Shown here: one piece after another, positions 1 to 6,455 of the stretch
Layout: the number at the start of each line of letters is the position of its first letter
Numbering within the stretch: the stretch's first letter is position 1
Source of the DNA: Prevotella sp. CAG:1092
GTDB lineage: Bacteria; Bacteroidota; Bacteroidia; Bacteroidales; Bacteroidaceae
Length of the DNA stretch: 13,103 bases
Assembly: GCA_000436915.1 (NCBI GenBank)
Contig: HF994068.1
Location: 1-13,103 of the forward strand
Direction of reading: 5' to 3'
The notes under the pieces: generated by a model
Seen by the model: only the letters and a program-made list of their open reading frames with translations
Database searches by the model: none
Told to the model about the DNA's origin: nothing
Made by a program: the position numbers and the translations under genes

Positions 1-165
1 AACACGAATCATCCAAATCGCACGAATGAGTCCTATGGGCTCTGCTGCTTGCGTTTCTTGCTTGAGATAATCAACATTCGGTAGATTCGCTATATTCGTG
101 TTCTTTTAAAACTCAAGTGCTTCGTGTTTCATCCCCAAGCAACAAGGATCAGAGGTCCTAAAAAT

Positions 166-188
166 CCGTGCTATCGGTGCTATCCGTG
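166..188. repeat. Short 9-nt tandem repeat
   Basis: Two full units and a partial third follow each other directly: CCGTGCTAT, CGGTGCTAT, CCGTG. The units differ at one base. It lies in non-coding sequence; no function is apparent. Confidence 0.55.
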
Positions 189-267
189 TGGGACAAAACA
201 TAAGCAAGTCTTAGCAGTCCCCAAGATCTATCTGGTGAGCCGATTTGAGCTGGTGTAGAGCTTAAAT

Positions 268-304
268 AAAAAAAGAGTTGCACCATTTCACAATGGCACA
301 ACTC
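268..304 (-). terminator. Rho-independent terminator of the glnN transcript
   Basis: Read on the minus strand, GAGTTGTGCCATT (304-292) pairs with AATGGTGCAACTC (287-275) around a GTGA loop of the GNRA type, and a run of seven T follows (274-268). In minus-strand RNA all 13 positions pair, two of them as G-U wobbles. In plus-strand RNA the same two positions would be C-A mismatches, so the hairpin is tuned to the minus-strand transcript. It lies about 175 nt past the glnN stop, giving that mRNA a long 3' untranslated region. Confidence 0.8.
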
Positions 305-358
305 GGCAAACTTAAACAACCAATAAAAGAAATAGATTGTCTCTATTATATTTAATAC

Positions 359-428
359 ATGGGCTTAAACCATTTTTTATATATGGGTCAAACCATTTAT
401 ATATAGGTTATACCATATATTATATATT
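359..428. repeat. Three imperfect palindromic direct repeats in the glnN 3' UTR
   Basis: Three units of roughly 20-24 bp follow one another: ATGGGCTTAAACCAT at 359-373, ATGGGTCAAACCAT at 383-396, and AGGTTATACCAT at 405-416, separated by TATA-rich spacers. Each unit is itself a small dyad (ATGG/CCAT or GGT/ACC). They lie between the glnN stop and its terminator, so they would be transcribed as part of the glnN 3' UTR. Confidence 0.6.
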
Positions 429-480
429 GATTTACCCCGGCACAATAATCATTGTTTTTTTTGTTGTGTAACTTTGATTA

Positions 481-2670
481 CTATCTTATGAACAAGAGTT
501 CACGATACTTAGGCAATGTCCAAAGCTCGTCGGCAACGATAAGCTCGAGCTTGTCTATCTGATAGCGTATGTCAGCCATTTTTGGTTCCACGGTGTCGTG
601 GTATGCAATGGCCTTGTCGTGTTCACTTTCAATCTTGTTGGCAACCTTACGAGCAGATACCAGTTCCTCTACGAAACGCTCTATCTTCTCTGTACGCTCA
701 GCAATCTCGCGAATAATCTTCATATTACGAGCTGTAAGAGCCTTGCCATCTTCGGCACCAAAGATTTCCATCATGCCATCTACGTTCTTTGCCAACTGGC
801 TCTGATAGTGAGTAGCCACAGGGATGATATGGTTCATAGAGAGGTCGCCCATAACGCGTGCCTCGATCTGAATCTTCTTAGTATATGTTTCCCATTTTAC
901 CTCGTTGCGAGCTTCAAGCTCAGGGCGCTTCATCACGTTCATCGATTCAAACATCTTGATGCTGTCTTCGTCGAGATAGCGCTCGAAGATAACAGGGCAG
1001 CTCTTCTCGCAGTCCAAACCACGACGCTTGGCTTCCTCAACCCATTCGTCGCTATAGCCATTGCCATCGAAATGAATAGGCTTGCAAGTCTTAAGGTCGT
1101 CGCGAATGATGTCGATGATGGCGCTAACCTTGTCTTCACCCTTGGCGATGAGAGCATCTACACGAGTCTTGAAGTCGGTCAATGCTTCAGCAACAGCTGT
1201 GTTCAGAACTATCATTGCACTTGCGCAGTTAGCCTCAGAACCAACGGCACGGAACTCGAAGCGGTTGCCAGTAAAGGCAAATGGAGATGTACGGTTGCGG
1301 TCGGTGTTATCGATGATCAACTCAGGAATCTCTGGAATATCAAGCTTCATGCCTTGCTTGCCAAGCATTGTGAAGAGATCCTTCTTGTCGCTTGATGCAA
1401 TATGATCCAAGAGCTCTGTAAGCTGTTTGCCAAGGAAGCTTGAGATGATTGCTGGAGGTGCCTCGTTGGCTCCAAGACGATGAGCGTTGGTAGCACTCAT
1501 GATAGAAGCCTTCAAGAGTCCGTTGTGACGATATACACCCATCAATGTCTCTACAATGAAGACTACGAAACGAAGTGTATCTTCAGGAGTCTTGCCAGGA
1601 CCATGGAGCAATACGCCAGTATCTGTAGAAAGGCTCCAGTTGTTGTGCTTACCAGAACCGTTGATACCATCGAAAGGCTTTTCGTGAAGCAAAGCACGGA
1701 AACCATGCTTGCGAGCCACCTTCTTCATAAGGCTCATCAAGAGCATGTTGTGGTCAACGGCAAGGTTGCACTCCTCAAAGATAGGAGCAACCTCAAACTG
1801 GTTAGGTGCAACCTCGTTGTGGCGAGTCTTGCAAGGAATACCAAGTTCAAGAGCACGAATCTCAAGGTCTTTCATGAAAGCCTGCACACGCTCAGGGATG
1901 GTGCCGAAATAGTGGTCTTCCATCTGCTGATTCTTAGCAGAGTCGTGACCCATAAGGGTGCGACCTGTAAGTACAAGGTCTGGACGTGCAGAATACAAGC
2001 TTTCGTCAACGAGGAAGTATTCCTGTTCCCAACCCAAGTTGCTATGTACCTTCTTTACGTCAGGATAGAAATAATGACAAACCTCTGTGGCAGCGATGTT
2101 CACGGCATGCAAAGCACGAAGCAATGGAGCCTTGTAGTCGAGAGCCTCGCCAGTATAAGAAATGAAGATTGTAGGTATACAGAGAGTGTCGTCGATGATG
2201 AATATTGGAGATGTAGGATCCCAAGCTGAATATCCACGAGCCTCGAAGGTGTTGCGGATACCACCCGATGGGAAACTTGAAGCATCAGGCTCCTGCTGAA
2301 CGAGCAGTTTGCCAGAAAACTCTTCAATCATTCCACCCTTGCCATCGTGCTCAATGAAAGCATCATGCTTTTCAGCAGTACCCTCGGTAAGAGGCTGGAA
2401 CCAGTGAGTATAGTGTGTTACACCATTCTCATCTGCCCACTGCTTGATACCCTTAGCCACAGCGTCGGCGATAGAACGGTCGAGAGTGGCGCCATTGTCG
2501 ATAACGTCTACAAGTTTCTCGTAGACATCACGTGGCAGATACTTGTACATCTTGGCACGGTTGAAAACATTCTTTCCGTAATACTCTGATGGGCGCTCTA
2601 CTGGTGCAATCACGTCGAGGGGTTTCTTCTTGAAAGCCTCGGCTACAACCTCAAATCTTAAATTTGCCAT
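481..2670 (-). CDS. glnN: Type III glutamine synthetase (GSIII)
   Basis: ATP-dependent cytosolic enzyme that joins ammonium to glutamate to give glutamine, the entry step of nitrogen assimilation. The 729-residue length is typical of GSIII and far above the roughly 450-470 of GlnA-type enzymes. Visible landmarks are the N-terminal GSIII block around residues 130-165, GWEQEYF at 213-219 (metal-binding glutamates), the GSIII signature RHNEVAPNQFEVAPIFEECN at 283-302, GINGSGKHNNWS at 335-346, LGANEAPPAIIS at 399-410, and a later GNRFEFRAVGS block. The start MANLRFEVVAEAF is a normal GSIII N-terminus. It is the last gene of the minus-strand block, 99 bp after the TorF-like gene. No Bacteroidetes-type promoter is evident in that gap, so it is probably co-transcribed with the genes upstream; a 20-nt leader word shared with amtB lies at 2702-2721. 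The assignment is secure. Confidence 0.97.
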   Translation of the reverse strand: MANLRFEVVAEAFKKKPLDVIAPVERPSEYYGKNVFNRAKMYKYLPRDVYEKLVDVIDNGATLDRSIADAVAKGIKQWADENGVTHYTHWFQPLTEGTAEKHDAFIEHDGKGGMIEEFSGKLLVQQEPDASSFPSGGIRNTFEARGYSAWDPTSPIFIIDDTLCIPTIFISYTGEALDYKAPLLRALHAVNIAATEVCHYFYPDVKKVHSNLGWEQEYFLVDESLYSARPDLVLTGRTLMGHDSAKNQQMEDHYFGTIPERVQAFMKDLEIRALELGIPCKTRHNEVAPNQFEVAPIFEECNLAVDHNMLLMSLMKKVARKHGFRALLHEKPFDGINGSGKHNNWSLSTDTGVLLHGPGKTPEDTLRFVVFIVETLMGVYRHNGLLKASIMSATNAHRLGANEAPPAIISSFLGKQLTELLDHIASSDKKDLFTMLGKQGMKLDIPEIPELIIDNTDRNRTSPFAFTGNRFEFRAVGSEANCASAMIVLNTAVAEALTDFKTRVDALIAKGEDKVSAIIDIIRDDLKTCKPIHFDGNGYSDEWVEEAKRRGLDCEKSCPVIFERYLDEDSIKMFESMNVMKRPELEARNEVKWETYTKKIQIEARVMGDLSMNHIIPVATHYQSQLAKNVDGMMEIFGAEDGKALTARNMKIIREIAERTEKIERFVEELVSARKVANKIESEHDKAIAYHDTVEPKMADIRYQIDKLELIVADELWTLPKYRELLFIR

Positions 2671-2701
2671 AGTTGTTTAAATTTTGGTTTGTTGTGTTGT
2701 T

Positions 2702-2721
2702 ATTTGTGTTTGTGTTGTTGT
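2702..2721 (-). promoter_or_regulatory. Shared A/C-rich leader word, glnN copy
   Basis: The minus strand reads ACAACAACACAAACACAAAT, identical to the copies before the TorF-like gene and amtB. It ends 31 nt before the glnN ATG and is followed by further A/C-rich sequence. The element contains no -7 box. Its role is unknown; a leader element acting on translation or RNA binding fits better than a promoter. Confidence 0.55.
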
Positions 2722-2769
2722 TATCTCTATCGTTATCCACGATTCTCCTATTGAAGGAAGCGGATTGCT

Positions 2770-3480
2770 TTATGGCTGCAATGTGAAACCAAAGAGCAAA
2801 TAAGCCTTTTCTGTAGATGGGTTTGCAGAGATGCCTGCGAATACAGGTACAGAGAACGAATCTGTAATCTTCAAGTCCTTAGTAGCCTTGAGCGAAACAT
2901 TTGTTACTGCGAAGCCGTTGGCATCAGCATAGAAAGATGAAGCAAAAGGCACAGCTCCAACAGCTGCTGTCCAGTCGCATCCACCAAACTTGAATGGTGC
3001 ACTAACCTCTACGTATGAAGAATAGGCACGGTCGCCATCTGTGTTGAAGCCGTCGTTGCCAGCAAAGTTGGTATACCACTGAATGGCTGCAGGACCGAAG
3101 TCGTAGCCAATGTTGGCTTCGAATACATGGCTTGTCTTGTGAGCATCATAGACAAAGTAGCGAGTGTTAGGTGAGTTGAACCAATAGTCGGTGATGCCGA
3201 TATTGAAACCACCTACAGAATAAGCCGCTGTGAGGTCAAACTCCTTAGTGTCTGAAGGTTCGCTGAGACCAATGTTTCCCCATGCTGTGAGCGAGAATCC
3301 CTTGTAGGCTACACCCAATGTAGGCTGCAATGAAACATTACCCAATTCCTGACCACGCCAGATGTACTGATTAACTACATCAGCTGCTACTGTTGTCTCT
3401 ACGTTGTCCTGAGCATTTGTTGCTGCGATGGAAGCAAAGGCTGCCAATGCCACCATGCTTAATCTTTTTACCTGTTTCAT
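2770..3480 (-). CDS. TorF-like outer-membrane beta-barrel protein (putative porin)
   Basis: 236 residues. A clear signal peptide (basic MKQVKR, hydrophobic core, likely cleavage after TNA at residue 23) is followed by a mature part of alternating polar and hydrophobic residues with many aromatics and glycines, as in small outer-membrane barrels. The segment DVVNQYIWRGQELGNVSLQP near the mature N-terminus resembles the opening of the TorF/Gcw_chp family (S-D-Y-x-x-R-G type), and the chain ends in a strand-like LLFGFTLQP. I recall that genes of this family often lie beside glnK-amtB in proteobacteria. Here the gene lies between dapL (71 bp upstream) and glnN (99 bp downstream), so a role as an outer-membrane channel for nitrogen compounds is a reasonable inference, not shown by the sequence. 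Family assignment is from memory and moderate; the barrel and secretion calls are firmer. Confidence 0.65.
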   Translation of the reverse strand: MKQVKRLSMVALAAFASIAATNAQDNVETTVAADVVNQYIWRGQELGNVSLQPTLGVAYKGFSLTAWGNIGLSEPSDTKEFDLTAAYSVGGFNIGITDYWFNSPNTRYFVYDAHKTSHVFEANIGYDFGPAAIQWYTNFAGNDGFNTDGDRAYSSYVEVSAPFKFGGCDWTAAVGAVPFASSFYADANGFAVTNVSLKATKDLKITDSFSVPVFAGISANPSTEKAYLLFGFTLQP

Positions 3481-3489
3481 GTCTTTAAA

Positions 3490-3509
3490 ATTTGTGTTTG
3501 TGTTGTTGT
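3490..3509 (-). promoter_or_regulatory. Shared A/C-rich leader word, TorF-like gene copy
   Basis: The minus strand reads ACAACAACACAAACACAAAT, then TTTTAAAGAC and the ATG. Identity to the amtB copy continues for three more T (23 nt in all), and both copies have GAC just before the start codon. The word ends 9 nt from the ATG, almost the same position as in amtB. Confidence 0.6.
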
Positions 3510-3520
3510 AGTGTATTTAA

Positions 3521-3547
3521 TTCTTCACTCTTCGTTCTTCACTCTTC
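3521..3547. repeat. Perfect 13-nt tandem duplication (14-nt period)
   Basis: TTCTTCACTCTTC occurs at 3521-3533 and again at 3535-3547, separated by one G, with a partial further unit (CCTCTT) after it. It fills the gap between the dapL stop and the TorF-like gene leader. On the transcribed strand it is a purine-rich GAAGAGTGAAGAA run. Confidence 0.7.
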
Positions 3548-3551
3548 CCTC

Positions 3552-4781
3552 TTAGAGTCTCGCTATCCTGCTCATTGCTTCTACTACATCTTCGCGGTTG
3601 CCGAAGGCTGTGAGTCGGAAATATCCTTCACCGCTTGGACCAAAGCCTACACCAGGTGTGCAGACAACGCCTACCGAATATAGCATCTTGTCGAAGAACT
3701 TCCAACTTGGTATGTTGTCGGGAGTCTTCACCCACAGATAAGGAGCATTCTTTCCGCCATATACCTTGTAGCCAAGTTTAGAGAGCGTGTCGTACATAAT
3801 CTTTGCATTCTGCATGTAGTAGTCGATGGTCTCCTTTACCTGCTGTTTGCCCTCTGGGGTATATATTGCTTCGGCAGCACGCTGGCTGATATAGCTTGTA
3901 CCATTAAACTTGGTGCTCTGTCGGCGATCCCAGATATGGTTGAGGTCAACCCTTGTCTTGCCATCGAGGGTTATTGCTGTAAGTTCCTTTGGAATAACAG
4001 TATATCCACATCTCACACCAGTGAAACCTGCAGTCTTAGAATAGCTTCGAAACTCTATTGCCACCTTGCGAGCACCCTTTATCTCGTAGATAGAGTGGGG
4101 AATATCATCATCCTGGATGTAAGCCTCGTAGGCTGCATCATAGAATATTATTGCATCATTGTGTATGGCATAGTTTACCCATTTGCGCAACTCCTCTTTA
4201 GGCAACACGGTGCCCGTAGGATTGTTAGGATAGCAGAGGTATATCATGTCGACCCTGTGGTCAGGAAGCTGAGGTATGAAATTGTTCTCTGCTGTGCAAG
4301 GGAAGTAAGTTACGTTGCTCCATTTTCCCGAATCATCTCTTACTCCTGCACGACCTATCATCACGTTGGAGTCGATATATACAGGATAAATAGGGTCGGT
4401 GACACCGATAGAGTTGTCCCATCTTACTATCTCTTGGATGTTTCCTGTGTCGCTCTTTGCACCGTCGTTGATGAAAATCTCGTTAGCATCAAGACGTATG
4501 CCACGAGGGGCATAGTCGTGTTTTATTATTGCTTCGCGCAAGAAGTCGTAGCCTCTCTCTGGACCATAGCCACGGAATGTAGCTTTCGATGCCATCTCGT
4601 CAACGGCTTTGTGCATAGCGTTTATCACTGCCGGACATAATGGTCGGGTTACGTCACCGATGCCAAGGCTTATCACCTTTTGGTTTGGTTTGGAAACCTT
4701 GTAGGCATTCACCTTTTTGGCAATATCTGCGAACAAATAGTTGTTCGAGAGTTTCAGGAAATGTTCGTTTACTAATGCCAT
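3552..4781 (-). CDS. dapL: LL-diaminopimelate aminotransferase
   Basis: PLP-dependent enzyme that converts tetrahydrodipicolinate directly to LL-2,6-diaminopimelate using glutamate as amino donor, bypassing the acylated dapC/D/E route of lysine and peptidoglycan precursor synthesis. The 409-residue chain matches the family length. It shows a class I/II aminotransferase layout: SLGIGDVTRPL near 38-48, YGPERGYDFLR near 72-82, NPTG at 187-190, YDAAYEAY at 214-221, and the PLP lysine K249 in SYSKTAGFTGVRCGY, a block characteristic of DapL. The start MALVNEHFLKLSNNYLF is the usual DapL N-terminus. It follows dapF by 11 nt with no room for a promoter, so the two are an operon. Product and substrate are well supported by the motifs and by the partner gene. 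Confidence 0.96.
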   Translation of the reverse strand: MALVNEHFLKLSNNYLFADIAKKVNAYKVSKPNQKVISLGIGDVTRPLCPAVINAMHKAVDEMASKATFRGYGPERGYDFLREAIIKHDYAPRGIRLDANEIFINDGAKSDTGNIQEIVRWDNSIGVTDPIYPVYIDSNVMIGRAGVRDDSGKWSNVTYFPCTAENNFIPQLPDHRVDMIYLCYPNNPTGTVLPKEELRKWVNYAIHNDAIIFYDAAYEAYIQDDDIPHSIYEIKGARKVAIEFRSYSKTAGFTGVRCGYTVIPKELTAITLDGKTRVDLNHIWDRRQSTKFNGTSYISQRAAEAIYTPEGKQQVKETIDYYMQNAKIMYDTLSKLGYKVYGGKNAPYLWVKTPDNIPSWKFFDKMLYSVGVVCTPGVGFGPSGEGYFRLTAFGNREDVVEAMSRIARL

Positions 4782-4792
4782 ATTTCTTTTAT

Positions 4793-5662
4793 TTATTTGG
4801 TTGTTTGTGTCTTCTCTATCTCGCCCTCAAACACGAACTCTGCTGGACCTGTCATATATATATGGTTGTCAGCTTCGCTCCATTCTATGTTGAGAGTGCC
4901 GCCATCCATCACGATGTTGCTATGGCGTTTTGCTCTGTTTGTTACCGATGCTGCCACAGCTGTAGCGCAAGCACCAGTGCCGCAAGCCATTGTTACTCCG
5001 CTTCCGCGTTCCCATACCCTTGTGCGGATATCGCCATTTGGCTTTACTTCGGCAAACTCGATGTTGCAACGCTGAGGAAATGCAGGATGATGTTCCAATA
5101 TACTTCCGTATTTCACTATGTCGAGATGTTCAACATCGTCTACGAAGATTACGTAGTGAGGATTGCCCATCGAAACGAAGGTTCCTTTGAATGTGCGGAA
5201 GTCAGCTTTTACGGTATCACCGAGTGCTGCATCAAACTGCTCGCTACATTGCAACCTTGGCTCAAGCATATCTACTGTTACCGACTTTACTGTCGTGTTG
5301 CCATCTGGTTGTGACTCAAGATGCAACTTTAGGATTTTTATTCCAGATAGCGTTTCAAGTCGGATGGTGTCGCTGGTGGTGATACCTTTTTCATATAAGT
5401 ATTTGCCAATACATCTACTGGCATTGCCACACATCATGGCTTCCGAACCATCGGCATTGAAAATGCGCATCGAGAAGTCTGCCTTTGCACTGTCGGTAGG
5501 CTTACCTATTAGCACTAACCCGTCGCTTCCGATGCCTGTATGAGGGGCGCTCCATTTGCGAGCAGCCTCGCTGGGGTCTTCTATATTATATAATAAGGTG
5601 TTGACATATATGTAGTCATTGCCAGCCCCGTGCATCTTTGTGAAGTGTATTGTTTGTGCCAT
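4793..5662 (-). CDS. dapF: Diaminopimelate epimerase
   Basis: Cytosolic, cofactor-independent epimerase that turns LL-diaminopimelate into meso-diaminopimelate, the next step after DapL. From the ATG at 5662 the protein has 289 residues and begins MAQTIHFTKMHGAGNDYIYV, the conserved family start. Both catalytic cysteines are present: C78 in EAMMCGNASRC and C227 in TMACGTGACATA. GNPHYVIF at 166-173 is also conserved. The open frame continues 41 codons upstream to 5785, but that part is unlike any DapF and crosses the promoter, so the downstream ATG is chosen. First gene of the minus-strand block; a Bacteroidetes-type promoter lies 49-79 bp upstream. Confidence 0.96.
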   Translation of the reverse strand: MAQTIHFTKMHGAGNDYIYVNTLLYNIEDPSEAARKWSAPHTGIGSDGLVLIGKPTDSAKADFSMRIFNADGSEAMMCGNASRCIGKYLYEKGITTSDTIRLETLSGIKILKLHLESQPDGNTTVKSVTVDMLEPRLQCSEQFDAALGDTVKADFRTFKGTFVSMGNPHYVIFVDDVEHLDIVKYGSILEHHPAFPQRCNIEFAEVKPNGDIRTRVWERGSGVTMACGTGACATAVAASVTNRAKRHSNIVMDGGTLNIEWSEADNHIYMTGPAEFVFEGEIEKTQTTK

Positions 5663-5710
5663 ATTGTATAGTCTTTCTTTGTATTTGTGTCGTTTTGTTT
5701 GTTTCTGCTG

Positions 5711-5741
5711 CAAAGGTAAATCAATTTGTTGATAATTCAAT
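5711..5741 (-). promoter_or_regulatory. Promoter of the dapF-dapL-TorF-like-glnN block
   Basis: On the minus strand ATTG (5741-5738), a 19-nt spacer and TACCTTTG (5718-5711) match the Bacteroidetes -33 (TTTG/TTG) and -7 (TAnnTTTG) elements. The expected start site lies near 5705, leaving a leader of about 40 nt. No comparable promoter was found ahead of dapL, the TorF-like gene or glnN, so this one may serve all four. Confidence 0.7.
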
Positions 5742-5786
5742 AAGAATCTTGTTAATATGTAGATAGAAAATAAAGGAAATGTCAAT

Positions 5787-5817
5787 TTGAAAGCAGAATC
5801 GTTTAATTTGCTTTCAA
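5787..5817. promoter_or_regulatory. 9-bp dyad between divergent promoters, possible operator
   Basis: TTGAAAGCA at 5787-5795 and TGCTTTCAA at 5809-5817 are perfect inverted copies separated by 13 nt. A second small dyad, AAGTT-GA-AACTT (5816-5827), abuts it. The pair lies between the dapF and glnK promoters. A binding site for a regulator acting on both directions is possible; no trans-acting regulator is encoded in the window. Confidence 0.4.
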
Positions 5818-5893
5818 GTTGAAACTTAATTAGCTTTTGGTGATATTAAGTGTAAGTGCTTAAAGAAATATAATAGCAAAACGATATAAATCT

Positions 5894-5925
5894 ATTGCAG
5901 ATATTGACATATTGTCGTACTTTTG
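5894..5925 (+). promoter_or_regulatory. Promoter of glnK-amtB
   Basis: ATTG (5894-5897), a 20-nt spacer and TACTTTTG (5918-5925) match the Bacteroidetes -33/-7 consensus. The predicted leader to the glnK ATG is about 80 nt. From TTTG onward the initial sequence TTTGCAGCAGAAACA is the same as at the divergent dapF promoter. Confidence 0.7.
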
Positions 5926-5997
5926 CAGCAGAAACATAACAAAATGATATGTAAACACAGAAATAGAGATACATATAAACATATTATTAATAAGAAA

Positions 5998-6003
5998 AAG
6001 GAG
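5998..6003 (+). promoter_or_regulatory. Shine-Dalgarno site of glnK
   Basis: AAGGAG ends 8 nt before the glnK ATG, a good classical ribosome site. It stands out because the other genes in this window have A-rich upstream sequence without one. Confidence 0.55.
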
Positions 6004-6011
6004 AGGTTAAC

Positions 6012-6368
6012 ATGAAGAAAATTGAAGCTATCATCCGCAAGACAAAGTTCGATGACGTGAAGGAAGCCTTGTTGGCAGCCGACATCGAGTGGTTCTCTTA
6101 CTATGATGTAAGAGGTGAGGGAAAGATGCGCCAGGCAAGAATCTATCGTGGCGTGATGTATGATACCAGTTCTATTGAGCGTGTGTTGCTCAACATTGTT
6201 GTACGCGACAAAAATGTGGAGAAGACTGTAGCTGCTATTACGAAAGCTGCACAGACTGGTGAGATAGGAGATGGCAGAATCTTCGTCATTCCTGTAGAAG
6301 ACACCGTCAGAATTAGAACCGGCGAGCGTGGCGACATCGCCTTGTATAATGCAGAGCAAGAAAAGTAG
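6012..6368 (+). CDS. glnK: P-II family nitrogen regulatory protein
   Basis: Small trimeric signal protein that senses ATP/ADP and 2-oxoglutarate and controls partners, classically by inserting its T-loop into AmtB. 118 residues, starting MKKIEAIIRKTKFDDVKEAL. The C-terminal P-II signature TGEIGDGRIFVIPV is intact, followed by RIRTGERG of the C-loop. The T-loop keeps YRGVMY, with Y50 at the place of the uridylylated Tyr51 of E. coli GlnB. The loop is one residue shorter than in the E. coli protein and has M39 where the ligand-binding Gln39 is expected, so it belongs to a divergent P-II subgroup. The gene is 87 nt upstream of amtB in the usual glnK-amtB pairing, which supports the glnK rather than glnB label. 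Confidence 0.93.
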   Translation: MKKIEAIIRKTKFDDVKEALLAADIEWFSYYDVRGEGKMRQARIYRGVMYDTSSIERVLLNIVVRDKNVEKTVAAITKAAQTGEIGDGRIFVIPVEDTVRIRTGERGDIALYNAEQEK

Positions 6369-6395
6369 ATCGCATAGCGTTTATATTTAGCAGTC

Positions 6396-6412
6396 AACGC
6401 CAAGAGCGTTTT
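6396..6412 (+). terminator. Weak hairpin between glnK and amtB
   Basis: AACGC (6396-6400), a 5-nt loop and GCGTT (6406-6410) run into TTTT. A 5-bp stem is too weak to be sure; if real it may reduce amtB expression relative to glnK. Confidence 0.25.
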
Positions 6413-6425
6413 CAGGATTTAATCA

Positions 6426-6445
6426 ACAACAACACAAACACAAAT
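6426..6445 (+). promoter_or_regulatory. Shared A/C-rich leader word, amtB copy
   Basis: ACAACAACACAAACACAAAT, followed by TTTTTACGACT and the amtB ATG. Exactly the same 20 nt precede the TorF-like gene and glnN on the other strand. Here it lies inside the glnK-amtB gap, 10 nt from the start codon and with no -7 box after it, so an effect on translation or mRNA binding is more likely than initiation of transcription. Confidence 0.6.
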
Positions 6446-6455
6446 TTTTACGACT

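Larger units (their letters stand above)
1..480. other. Intergenic region with degenerate repeats, no gene seen
   Basis: I see no convincing gene or RNA gene here. The stretch contains scattered short repeats: AACACGAAT at 1-9 is repeated inverted as ATTCGTGTT at 94-102, and a 9-nt unit (CCGTGCTAT / CGGTGCTAT / CCGTG) runs in tandem at 166-188. The terminator of the minus-strand glnN transcript lies at 268-304, and a cluster of small palindromic repeats lies at 359-428. Sequence of this kind, with CGTG-rich degenerate repeats, is common between genes in Bacteroidales; that is general knowledge, not a search result. Confidence 0.6.

Noticed and set aside
166..188. CRISPR-like array
   Set aside because: The units are 9 nt with no spacers; it is a simple tandem repeat. 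No CRISPR array or tRNA was seen elsewhere in the window.
598..2229. Long plus-strand open frames (265 and 249 codons) opposite glnN
   Set aside because: They lie antisense within the secure GSIII gene, show no family motifs and have Cys/Arg/His-rich composition typical of reverse-strand shadows.
3936..5314. Plus-strand open frames of 234 and 224 codons opposite dapL and dapF
   Set aside because: Fully antisense to well-supported genes, with no recognisable domain or initiation signal.
5663..5785. Upstream extension of dapF by 41 codons
   Set aside because: The extension crosses the promoter and leader, and the conserved DapF N-terminus begins at the ATG at 5662.
5892..6359. Minus-strand open frame of 155 codons opposite glnK
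   Set aside because: It covers the glnK gene and its promoter on the other strand; its hydrophobic C-terminus comes only from the A/T-rich leader.
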